Below, piece by piece: positions 11,166-21,408 of a stretch of 64,000 nt of DNA (within the stretch, counting starts at the first letter, position 1; every line of letters begins with the position of its first letter). A program made the position numbers and the translations under genes. This DNA comes from Hansfordia pulvinata (lineage: Eukaryota > Ascomycota > Sordariomycetes > Xylariales): the NCBI GenBank assembly GCA_006538405.1, contig BJKQ01000002.1, positions 3,782,001-3,846,000 on the forward strand, read 5' to 3'. A model generated the notes under the pieces. That model was not told where the DNA came from, did no database searches, and saw only the letters and a program-made list of their open reading frames with translations.

Positions 11166-11373
11166 ATTGTCTCTGGTTGCCTACGGAGGCTGGTTAGCAG
11201 GAGGGCGGAGGGGAGGAGGACGATGAAGATGAGATAAGATGAGGCGGGATGGGAGAAGACGGAGGAGAATCAAGGCGAGATGGCCGGGCTCAAAACAAGA
11301 TGGTGATGATGATGAAGATGGAGGCGGTGGTGATGGATGGAAGACGGGTGGAGGGCAGCTCCTCGGGCGTTAC

Positions 11374-11616
11374 TGGCTTTTGCAGAGCAGGAGTCTGTCT
11401 TCTCAAGGAGCCCACAGGCGGGTTGGGAGGGTGGGGGAAGGCAGTGGTTGCTGCTGGTAGGGCACGGACGGCACTGGGGACTGCAGTGATGCCGTAAGGC
11501 CCGATTCTGCCACCCGGGTTGGGTGCCAGCGAGGGCTCGGGGACATTCATCCATTCCGGGATGCCGTCGTCGCTGGAATCGCTGCTGGTGTCTCCCAGGA
11601 CTTCCAGGTAACTCAT
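11374..11616 (-). CDS. Possible upstream coding exon of the GCK kinase
   Basis: An ATG at 11616 opens a frame starting MSYLEVLGDTSSDSSDDG, with an acidic Ser/Asp patch then a Pro-rich stretch. If it ends at the GTAACG donor at 11373 and joins the CCGTAG acceptor (exon resuming at 11180), the frame stays open. It reads through ATRDN into the annotated Met of the kinase and adds 86 residues. The 193-bp intron (11181-11373) would have a long pyrimidine tract and a CTAAC branch site, which supports it. The donor is non-optimal, and the stretch could instead be 5' UTR with an upstream frame. This is inference from splice signals only. Confidence 0.4.
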
Positions 11617-13597
11617 GTCGTTGAGAGTACAGGGTGATGATATTTTGGATGGCGGCGACAGTGGGATTGGTGATGAAAGACGGGGAGTTTTCAGGAGGGA
11701 GAAGATGGTGAGAGAGTAAAAGAGCCATACTGACCGAGTTCAGGGTGAATGTGAATCACGCGTGAATTCTGTTGCTTTCAATGGTTCTGTTGCTGTCAAA
11801 TGTGCTGTTGCTGCCACCTTTATTACTTGCTGCTGCCTTGGTTGCTGCTGTTCTGGTTGCTATCCTGGCTGCTGTCCTGGCTGCTGCTGGCCTACCTTAC
11901 TTAAGCATAAAGGTAGGGTGGGCTGGGTTGCTGCCAGGTTGTTGTTGTTGTTGAGTTGCTGTCGAGTTGCTGCCGGGTTGCCTCACCAGGGCAACGGGCT
12001 GGTCTGGAGATCAGCCTGTGTTGACGAGAGGTGAAGCCGGCAGCATGTCTGGCGAGCTCGAACCAGCAGAGAGCCAGGAGCATCAGCCTTTACATGCCCT
12101 GGCAGTGGAGCCCGGGGGTGGGGGAATCTCTTTGGCCTGGCCTGCTGGTCAAGTCCAGACTCAGAGCTGCGAGGGTAGAGAAAGGCAGAAGCAGAGGCAT
12201 AAGTAGATGCAGGTGCAGATATAGATGGCCGCGCCGGGCTGGAGGTGGATGGATGGCTTCGTCAAGTCAGACTCGGGACGGGACCAGGGCTTGGGACTGG
12301 ACCGGATCGCGGTCGGGCGGTCGGGCGGTCGGGCGGGCACACTGGACTGAAGCTGAGCGAGCTGTGGGACAGACAGGCAGACAGACAAGGAGGCGGGAGA
12401 CAAAGGATGATACTTGGCTGTTTTGGGCTGGTCGACCGGGGCCGTGCGCTAGTCTGTTGTAGGACTAGTGATAAGATGCCCAGGCACGACAGGCCGGTGC
12501 AACCGGTCGGGTGGGTTAGCATGTTAGGTGCATAAGGTGGGTTAGTTGGTCAATTATCCATACTCGGATAAGGCCATGCAGAATACATGTGTGTAAGACG
12601 CTCCAGTGCCCTGTTGAAGGGAGCAAGCCCGGCCTCATAACCTGGACGGGGCGAAGAAGCAAGGGAAGGGAAGAAAAAATCTGGACATTAACAAGTTAAA
12701 GTCTGCAGTGCCTTTGCTACTCGAATGATAAACATTATGATATTGGATGCGTCCATGTCAGCACCTGCGTCAATTCTTGACGCTTCGGTAGACAACTGAA
12801 AGTGCCCCAGTTACCATGTAAGCCGAAGCCGACAGGTTCTGACATCCATTCCAACGCTTCCAATATTTCGTTCATTCTCGAGAATTGAAGGGAACCTGTT
12901 CCACCGCTGGCACTGCTGAGGGCTTTCTATTTCTTCTTTCCCGCTACGAAACACACCACTTTCGAATACGGTCGAGTGCTTCGAGAAGATACCTCAGTCG
13001 ATGAGTCCGGCTCTTCCCGATTGTACGCGTCCCAAGTCGCACAAAAGACCGGTAGCACGCCGACGCTCATCTCCACAACTCCGGGCTTGAAACAGGAGAT
13101 CCAGCCAGGATACCACCTCGCCCACCCCTGCGTTAAGAGGGGCGACTCACGCACCGCTTCGTACGTACGAGTAGGCATTTCTCCAGGGCCGACTGCAAGT
13201 GCTCGTACGCATGCAAAGGGAGCAAAGGATTACTACCTATGCACCACGCGTATATTTTAAACTGTGAGAGACGAGGAAAGGCGAACCCCCCATGTTGTGG
13301 CCCGGCTATTCGTGGCTTTGTGTTCCTGGGCGCTGGTCGATGAGCTGTCGAGTTGACGCGGCTTATAGCTCGGCCGGCTTAGATTTTCTGCTCGCCGGGC
13401 GTGGCCTGTCTGGGGGAGCCGCCTCCATGTATGTATCCGCGGCCACTCTGTCTGCAACATCCCTTCAACCACCGGGTGTTGTTCTGGACCAAAGTCGATG
13501 ACCGACAACAGGCGGAGGGCCCCTCATAAGACGACAGACGACAAATTGATAGCTCCAGCTCCGGGACGTCCGCTCACTGAGGTGTGGGATATGAACT
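11617..13597. other. Gene-poor region upstream of kinase
   Basis: No supported gene. The region 11760-11970 is rich in TGCTG/GTTGCTG words, giving Leu/Cys-rich shadow frames. Around 12308-12340 is a short imperfect tandem repeat of cggtcggg. The first part probably holds the kinase 5' UTR and promoter. Frames of 60-145 codons here are compositionally biased, and I recognise none. Confidence 0.45.
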
Positions 13598-14155
13598 CTC
13601 TTCTTCCCTTCTACGGTCTACACCCCGGAAGGCGATTACGGCCTGGACGGCATCGACGTCTGGAGCGACGACGTCTGGGTCCACGATGGTGGGTCGTCTC
13701 CTCCGCCTTGTCGCTGGGGAAGCCCCCTTCTCCTTCCGAGAAACGAAAACAGAACATAAGAAAGGCCTCTGAGCTGGCCCGGGAAGCAGTCAAAGTGTCC
13801 AACCAGGACGAGTGCGTGACGGCTAAGAGCCTCGCCGGCAGCAACCTCGTCGAGCAGGTCTACTGCAATTGGTCCGGCGGCAGCGTCATGGGCTCTCTGG
13901 GCGCTGACGTCGGTGTGTTTTCCTCTCTCTCTCTGGGGCACGACGTAAGCTTCCCCTTCATTTACCCCCCTGACTGCCCCCCCCTTATAAGTCCCTCCTA
14001 CTCCGTACACACAAAACTACAATCCCCAACTACCCCAGACGCCTACACCCTCAAACCTAGACACGCAGTGATCCCACCATGGACCCCCGTTCTCCGGCCC
14101 CGGCGTGACCTACAGCAACGTCTCCGCGGTGTGGTTGGTCCGGGTGGCGTTTAAG
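13598..14155 (+). pseudogene. Decayed GH28 rhamnogalacturonase fragment
   Basis: Two pieces match the catalytic region of GH28 rhamnogalacturonan hydrolases. The first (about 13601-13688) reads [20 protein letters not shown]. The second (13790-about 13909) reads [15 protein letters not shown] then [17 protein letters not shown]. They join through an intact-looking phase-1 intron at 13689-13789 (donor GTGGGT, acceptor GAAGCAG), restoring [13 protein letters not shown], where the family's catalytic Asp pair lies. A third piece in another frame (about 14087-14130, [13 protein letters not shown]) resembles a later part of the fold, but the intervening roughly 40-60 residues are missing and the frame does not join. 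An in-frame stop lies just upstream of the first piece. No signal peptide exon or C-terminus is recognisable. I therefore call it a relic rather than a working gene. The enzyme class cleaves rhamnogalacturonan I of plant pectin. Confidence 0.65.
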
Positions 14156-14847
14156 AGGGAGTCTCCGTCCATTCCTACCCGCGCGTCGAGAACAGAAATC
14201 CCCCCACCCCCGCTTGTCCGGTGTCTTGCACTCTCTGCATCTCTGCACAACTACTTGATTGTTGTTACCAGGGGTCTCGAGCACATACGACCATAGGATC
14301 AGGAAAATTCGGGATCCCGTCCGCTCTCCCATAGACAAGCCTGTTACCGTTGGATTAGTAGTTGGGTCGGTGACGACCAGCGAATCCCCAATGTTGTATG
14401 TTCCCAAACTTTTTTATGCTCTTTCTCTCCGCCAAACTGTTTCTATGCGGATGATAACTCGAGCTGCATGCTGCTCGGGTTTCCTGCGAGGCATGACTCT
14501 TTTTGCTTTCTCCGTAGACAAAATCTATTCAATGAAACCCACCTCGACACCATCAATGACAGTATTGCTACAGTGCCCGCCGATGTGCTCAGAGAAATCA
14601 ATCTGCATGGGCGGACTATGGGGCAGTCGGGTTTGGGCAGAACAAGGGGGGTGGTTCAGCAACTTTAACCGTTTCTGCCTCGAGCTGGAAGACGACTCTT
14701 GAACCTTGGGGATCCAGAGATGGGCAATTCCCGAATTGAAGTCCACCATTCAACTGATATACACATATCCTGTTGCTATGCTGCCATGATTTTATCCTAT
14801 CCCAACTCGCTCTATTCACTGCTTTCCACCAAGGACCCTCCCCCCAC
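14156..14847. other. Intergenic after GH28 relic
   Basis: About 690 bp between the GH28 relic and the 3' end of PEX1. It may contain further decayed coding sequence: a frame at about 14608-14705 reads SAWADYGAVGFGQNKGGG. I cannot assign it. Confidence 0.4.
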
Positions 14848-17800
14848 CTACATGAGGCTGCTGCGCCCGCCAACCTCCATGCTGCCCTGACCATCGCGCA
14901 TCTCGCCAGATCTCCCCACGACGAACTCGTGGTAGATCCGCTCCAGCCTGGCTCGCTCCTGCGCGCTGATGCTGGCCCGCGTGCTGTCGAGGGCCTTGAC
15001 TAGGTGCTTCCAGCCTATCCTGACGTCTCCGCCGCCACTTCCGCCGCCGCCGCCGCCGCTGCCGCCGCCGCCGCCCTTAGCATCCCTGTTGCCATCGGCC
15101 GCGGCGGGACCCTTGGGAAGACGACCCCGCTTGCGCGCCGCCTTAATCTCCGCCAACTTGGCTGCGATGGCCGCATTCTCCGCCAGCTCGGTCGAACGGT
15201 TTTGCCCGCGCTGGGCGCGGTCGTGCGCTTCTGCTGCTGCCTCGTCGGCGCCGTAGCGGAATTGGATAAAGTTGCGGGCGCGCTGCGGCGCGTTCTTGGC
15301 CGTCGCAGCGGACCCGCGCTTGTTGCCCGATACGTTCAAATCCAGGTCACCCAGCACGTCGTGAATAGCCTCCAGCTGAGCATTGGACATGAGTGCCTGC
15401 ATGTCGGCGCCCGAAAAGCCCTCTGTGCGCCTTGCCAGGTCGTATAACTTGTCTTCGGACGACAATATCTCATCGCTTAGCTTGACGCTCTTGCCCAGTG
15501 CCTGAAGAATGTCGACGCGGTCCTCGACCTGAGGAAAATCGCACAGCAGACTCTTGTCCAGACGACCCGGGCGCAGAAGCGCAGGATCGATCAGGTCTGG
15601 TCGGGATGTGGCTGCGAGCACATAAACACCGGAAAGGCCCTCGGCACCGTCCATTTGCGTGAGAAGCTGGTTGACAACTCGATCCGTCACGCCGGTTGAA
15701 TCATGTCCACGCTTCGGCGCAATGGAGTCGAACTCGTCAAAGAAGAGTACACAGGGCTTGGCAGCCGAGGCTCGCTCGAACAAGTCACGAACGCTCTTCT
15801 CACTGGCGCCAATATACTTGTTGAGGATTTCGGGCCCCTTGACGGAAATGAAGTTCAGACCGCATTCGCCAGCCACCGCACTCGCCAGAAGAGTCTTGCC
15901 GCATCCAGGAAACCCATACAGGAGCAAACCAGATCGTAATCTCAAAGGGCACTGCGCGAAGATCGGCGCATACTTGGTGGGGTACTGAAGGGTCTCCAGT
16001 AGGATCTGGCGGGTCTCTTTGAGGCCCCCGATCGAGGCAAAAGTCGTTGTCGATGTCTGCAGAGTGACGTTTCGTAGCGACGCCGGAGTGAACCCCTTCA
16101 ATGCGTTGTCAAAATCCACGCGACCGAGCTGTACAATGTCCATTGATTCTTGACCCGAGCTCTCACTCACTGAACGGATCAACGCCTCGTTGCGCGCCCT
16201 CGACACCAGCAGAATGAGATCGCCTGGCATGTAACCATCCGTCTCGCCGGCCAGGTCGAGGAAGTCGAGTTCAGGGTCAAGAAGGAAGCCGCCAGACTTG
16301 GGCTTCGAAACCGAGTTGCTTCGGCTGGGTTGACTGGCACCGTCCATCCAAGCACCTCCATCTTCGACGCTGCCATCTGCTGTCGTGGGCCGACTGGCTT
16401 CGGATACCGCTCGGTCGGCGAGTTCTGGGGAAACTGTCCACTGTTGCACCACAGCTTCCATGACCTTCCTGCGGGCGTCTTTGTCGGGCGCCTTGAGGTC
16501 AACAATCTCCCGAACGACGTGGCCGCCGATGATGACGTTGTTGAGAGAGTCTTTGCCCTGTGCAGTGGCAAGTAAAACAACGCCACTGTTGCGTCCACAG
16601 TATTGCCGTACGATTGAGCAGATAGTCTCACTGATCTGTCGGCTCCGCCCATTGTCGTTGCCAACTTGCAATTCAGTTTCAGCCGGGCAAAGCTTGTCGA
16701 GGTCGTCGAGAATGACGACTGCCTGGCCACCGAGCCTTGCACCCCAGCTGGCGCCCATAAAGACCCGGTTCAGAGTCTCTTTGATTGTTGTGATCCTACT
16801 CTCGTCGTTGACCAACTTCCGGCAGGCAAAGTAGGTTGTGTGAAAAAGATACTTCTCTTGGAGACTAGTAGCCAGTGAGCGGGCCACTTCTGTCTTGCCG
16901 GCGCCCAGAGCGCCCGTCAAGAGTACGGATGACATGTGAGAGAGTTGCGACTCGAGATCCGTGAGCAGAGGATCTATGCCCATGAGTCGGGTGCTCGATG
17001 ATTGTGCGTCGTCGTCGCTTTCGAGCCATGATGGGCGGGCAATCGGCGCTTGGAATTCGATGGGTAGTAGTCGATCGGAACCCAGACACCACTGAATCGA
17101 TTCCTTGGACCCTGTGTTGGACGGCGGCTCCAACTTCAACACTCCACCTTCCCAGCCTTGCGGTACCTCGATGCCGTCGTAGGTCGGCAGAAGCATGCCG
17201 TCAGTCAGTGCGCCGTGTAGAAGACCAGGTGAGGTGCCCGATTTTCCGTAAGCCCGTGCTATCCGTTTCGAAGCCTCCTCCTTTTCAGCCTTGGATTCGC
17301 CTCCAAATTTGAGCCCGCTTAGGACTTTGGATGTGGAATCGGCAAAGGGGTAGACCTTCAAGGACTGGATGGTGCTCCGCGAGAGGGGTTGCGCGGCCGG
17401 TTCGATCTTGACGATGCCGCCGACAATGCCGTGGCACCCCAGCACAGCGCAAAGAGGTGTGGACAGGGCAATCGTCTGGGAACTTGGAGGGTCGTCCCAA
17501 GGTCGAATCTGCGCAATGACGCGCTCGGAAGGTTTGGGGGCATCGCCACTGGCGGCATTGTCCTGCTGTTGTTTCTGAGGGTCGATTGGGGGTTGAAGAC
17601 CGGCGGGTTTCACAATGTTGACGGCGACCCAATTCACACCGCGAAATTCGCGCGAGAGGAGCAGGTCCCGGTCAAGCCACACGCTGAGGTCGGAAGGGGC
17701 TGTGGTCTCGTCGAACCACTCCGCGCACAGTCGGCGGTCGAGAGCTCGGAGGAAAACAGCAGACTTCTTCTCTTCGCGCACTCCGCGACGGCGAATGGTG

Positions 17801-18564
17801 CTGGTGGTGCTCTTGCCGCTCCTCCTGGACGTCCCGCTCGCACTACGGTTGTCGCGACTGCTTCTGGAAGGTTTGGCGCGGGTCTTTGGGGCAACTATGA
17901 CCTCCGCATCGGGGGCGATCTTGACAAAGGCCACGTCGGCGGCCGGAGCGGGCTCCAGGGAGACAATCTTGATGTTCGCTGTGGAAGTAGGGGAGAGGTG
18001 CAGGGTCAGGGGGTGTTGCGGCTGGTTGTGACCGCCGGGGTTTGCGAAGGTAGGGTTGGGCAAGGAGCGGATTTGGGAGAGCAGGTTGAGCTCGAGAAAA
18101 GTCGCGTGCAGCTCAATGATCTCCCAGTCCTCGGGCGTGAGGGGTTCGATGTTGACGGTATGGGCGGTGGGGGGGTCGACATGGATGGTAGCGGTGACCT
18201 TCTGGCCGTCGGACAAGCCAATGGTGGCCGCGAGGGTGGCGTCGAGCTCGACGGAGGATACTTCTTGGTCCCTGGACCCTCTTTGAGAGCTGTTGATGCC
18301 GTCGCGGCTGACTAGCGGCGCCACCTTGCGCTTGCTGGGCATGCCCGTCCAGCCGAGGTAGATGGACTTGTGGGAGGGGCCGGGGACGTCGGGGTCGGCA
18401 GGAAGTCGGTATGTGAGCTCGACGATGACGTTCTGGGCGGGAGTGTTGACATTGACGAGGAGGTTGACTAGCGAGGAGGGCAAGTTGACGAGGCAGCTCT
18501 TGAGGTGAACGAGGGAGATTTCGGCGGGGGTGGACTGGACGCCCTTGCGCGAGGAGGGGGCCAT
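14848..18564 (-). CDS. PEX1: Peroxisomal biogenesis AAA-ATPase Pex1
   Basis: A single exon encodes 1238 aa; the ATG at 18564 is in a strong context. Pex1 and Pex6 form the hexameric type II AAA motor that extracts ubiquitinated Pex5 from the peroxisome membrane for recycling. The N-terminal region (from about residue 8, AEISLVHLKSCLVNLP) matches the PEX-1N double-psi-barrel domain. D1 has a Walker A-like GALGAGKTE near residue 550 and VILDDLDKL as Walker B. D2 is the canonical ATPase: GFPGCGKTLLAS near 885, ILNKYIGASEKSVRDLF, Walker B CVLFFDEFDS, and the second region of homology LLRPGRLDKSLL. The C-terminal tail carries a poly-Gly/Ser run encoded by a GCC/CCG repeat near 15028-15076 and a conserved closing helix ARLERIYHEFVVG. 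The length is typical for filamentous fungi. Confidence 0.95.
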   Translation of the reverse strand: MAPSSRKGVQSTPAEISLVHLKSCLVNLPSSLVNLLVNVNTPAQNVIVELTYRLPADPDVPGPSHKSIYLGWTGMPSKRKVAPLVSRDGINSSQRGSRDQEVSSVELDATLAATIGLSDGQKVTATIHVDPPTAHTVNIEPLTPEDWEIIELHATFLELNLLSQIRSLPNPTFANPGGHNQPQHPLTLHLSPTSTANIKIVSLEPAPAADVAFVKIAPDAEVIVAPKTRAKPSRSSRDNRSASGTSRRSGKSTTSTIRRRGVREEKKSAVFLRALDRRLCAEWFDETTAPSDLSVWLDRDLLLSREFRGVNWVAVNIVKPAGLQPPIDPQKQQQDNAASGDAPKPSERVIAQIRPWDDPPSSQTIALSTPLCAVLGCHGIVGGIVKIEPAAQPLSRSTIQSLKVYPFADSTSKVLSGLKFGGESKAEKEEASKRIARAYGKSGTSPGLLHGALTDGMLLPTYDGIEVPQGWEGGVLKLEPPSNTGSKESIQWCLGSDRLLPIEFQAPIARPSWLESDDDAQSSSTRLMGIDPLLTDLESQLSHMSSVLLTGALGAGKTEVARSLATSLQEKYLFHTTYFACRKLVNDESRITTIKETLNRVFMGASWGARLGGQAVVILDDLDKLCPAETELQVGNDNGRSRQISETICSIVRQYCGRNSGVVLLATAQGKDSLNNVIIGGHVVREIVDLKAPDKDARRKVMEAVVQQWTVSPELADRAVSEASRPTTADGSVEDGGAWMDGASQPSRSNSVSKPKSGGFLLDPELDFLDLAGETDGYMPGDLILLVSRARNEALIRSVSESSGQESMDIVQLGRVDFDNALKGFTPASLRNVTLQTSTTTFASIGGLKETRQILLETLQYPTKYAPIFAQCPLRLRSGLLLYGFPGCGKTLLASAVAGECGLNFISVKGPEILNKYIGASEKSVRDLFERASAAKPCVLFFDEFDSIAPKRGHDSTGVTDRVVNQLLTQMDGAEGLSGVYVLAATSRPDLIDPALLRPGRLDKSLLCDFPQVEDRVDILQALGKSVKLSDEILSSEDKLYDLARRTEGFSGADMQALMSNAQLEAIHDVLGDLDLNVSGNKRGSAATAKNAPQRARNFIQFRYGADEAAAEAHDRAQRGQNRSTELAENAAIAAKLAEIKAARKRGRLPKGPAAADGNRDAKGGGGGSGGGGGGSGGGDVRIGWKHLVKALDSTRASISAQERARLERIYHEFVVGRSGEMRDGQGSMEVGGRSSLM

Positions 18565-21271
18565 GACGGCGGCGGCGAGTGGGAGCGAGGCAGGCGGTAA
18601 AGCTTCGGTCGGCCGCTGGGAGGTAGGTGCGTCTTTTGGGCTTTCTCAATGGGGTGTGTGAGTTGCCTGCAGAGCCACACCGCCGGCCGTGAGCCGGGAA
18701 AGTCGAGGGGTCAATGGCGAGGGGAGCGGGCTCGAGGGGCGCCATTCAGCAGTTGGAGCTAGGTGTCGGGGTGTCGGGGCCGGGGGTTGAGGCAACGCTG
18801 CGCCGGGCGTTGACAGCAGCGCGAAAAGACGATGTCGCTACGAGGCGCGAGAGAGATGCAAGTCGAGTCGTGGATGCCGGTGCCCGGTGAAGCTGGAGAG
18901 CTGGAGCGTAGGAAGCTGGACGCGGGCGCGCGGCGTGCATCACGAGTGGTGAGCCGAGCGATATCCAGTCCAATGGATGGCTGTTCTGCCGAGAGACGGT
19001 TCGGTTTGCCGAGTCGCGGCAGCTCCGTCGGTATCGGTGGGGCTTGCCCAATGCGCATCAACAGGCAGGAGCGCCCGCGGCCCGCCCAAAGCAGCCGCCA
19101 GTGCACCCGACGCAGCCACGCAGCGACCTCTTCGGGATTCGCCCCGGCGCGCCTACCTCCACTGGCCCGGATGCCGAGGTCCAGATTGGTTCGTTCTTTC
19201 CAGTACCCGTGATACCTAATAAGGCTTCAAAGGGATTATCTGTAGGTACCTAGGTATCCGCAGATGCACAGTCACGTAGTGCAAGTATCAATATAGGTAC
19301 TTCCAATGCTCGTGCCGGTACCTAGAGGTGGTAGTTACATGAGGTACGATCCATGCCCTGACGATCCAATCATTGTCACATGAATGCAACTGCTGGGCAC
19401 CTACAACGCTCGACTCTGGCCGCGATCATCATCACCCGAACATCACAATGAAGAATGAAAACATCACGACACTTTCGCAACTCATAGTTCAATTTCGCTT
19501 ACCTAACTTATCTCTTTCGTAACACCGCCCGCCGCATCTGGAATTCTTCGATAACCAGCAATTTGCGGGGGGGGGGGGTCTTGAGAGATCGCCATGGCCA
19601 AAGCAAGAGGGTAACACGACAGTCAAGATGACCAGACTGTGCTCGATGGGTCTAACTCGTTAGGTGCCCGAGCTCGGTCGTTCTCGGAAGCATGACCAAG
19701 CTCACCCGCCGCCGCGCTGAAGTCGTCCATCAAGCGCCCAGAAATAGATATAGGTACGTTTCTTCAAAGTGCAACTTCAAGCCGCAATTGCACGTTGAGA
19801 TGAAGAAGTACGAGCAGGAATGAGGTGAGATGCCCTAGCTAAACCCCCCTCGCCCACCCCGCAAGCCCCTTCGGCAACTGCCCAACAAAAGCTACACCTG
19901 ATCCCATCGGATGTATGTAGGTGATCTGTATAGTTAATAAGCACCAGGCCGCCGTCAGGCCGCACGCCACATCTGGCTCCGCCTCGTCAGCCGCGTCACC
20001 GTCACTGTCGCATTGCGCCAGCCCTGCCACGGCCCGGGGGGGCCTCGAGCTGTTTGGTCTGCAGAGTCCCCTTCTTGACTCCACTGCTGCCACCACGATC
20101 TTCAGCTCTGTCGAAGCCTTGCTGCCCGGCGGTTCTCTCTCTAACCCCCCCCCCCTCGCAGGCCGCGGGGTGTACCTGGCTGCGCCCTTGTGCAGCTCCG
20201 GCTCCGGTCATCAATCCCGCGGCCGCTTCGTCATCCTCGCCCACTAACCCAGCCATCGTCGTGGCGCTCCCCTTGTTGGCCTGTATTGTGCTAAGGGGGT
20301 GGAATGGACTTGGTGGTGATATTCTCCGGCTGTTTCGGCCAGCTGGCCGGGCATGTTCCCACGCGAACCAGAATTACGCGTCACGTAAACCCCCCAGCGT
20401 GTGTTGCTCGCCCCCCCTTTAAGGGCTGACTCCGGGCCCTGGGCATTGGCTTACACGAAGCCGCGCCGTCAGTATGGGGATAGAGAAGATGAAGGGTGAT
20501 CGGGCCGTCTGATAGGCGCCGACGGGACTGGTGGCGCGCGGCCAAGCTGTGTGTGTCCTGAAGAAATTGCCGGGGACAGGGCCACGGGCGGAAATCGGCC
20601 TCGATCCCCGCCAGGCTTCGTTGACGATTGGGACTTCATTCCATGACGCTACAGCAGCAGGGCTGTGAGTGTCTAGGCATAGGTAGCGCCGCCGCGCTCA
20701 TCTACCAGTAGGTATGCACGTACTCGTGCGCAGGCACACCAGGTGAACGCTGGAATACCCAGAGTCCCCGGGCCCAGGCTCGTCGAGGTCGATCTGGAGA
20801 AAGAACGCGCGTGTTTCGCGCTCGCTGGTATGCAGGTGCTCCTCGCACAGGGCCATTGTCTCGCTTCCATTGGACCCCTGAAGAGGGCGGCGCGGCACGC
20901 GAGTCTGGGAGGTTGCCCCCAGCTTCCTCCCTTGAGTCTTGATATATGTTCGAAGCTCGCGCGAGAAGCGCTTAGTCTTTCTGAGCTCCCGGTCCCGCTT
21001 ACACAGAGGCCGTCGCCCAGGCGACACGCAGTCTGCGAGTGCCCGGCCGCCACCGCGATCGCGCATCTAGCAATCCGATTCGAGACGGGCAAAAGGCGGC
21101 GCGAGGAAGCGTGCCTGACGGGGGCTGGCATTCCTCGCCGCGCGCGTTTTTTTCTTTCGACCACCCTCATAGAAAATGCCCGCCGACTGCAACGGGCAGT
21201 TCTGTCCACACCGTGGAAACGCAGAGCTCGCCGGCGGTGCGTCTCCCTGGGCAATGGAGCGGGCTGTCTCT

Positions 21272-21408
<137 letters not shown>

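Noticed and set aside
13257..14010. Minus-strand frames opposite the GH28 relic
   Set aside because: They have no motifs, whereas the plus strand has clear GH28 words joined by an intron.
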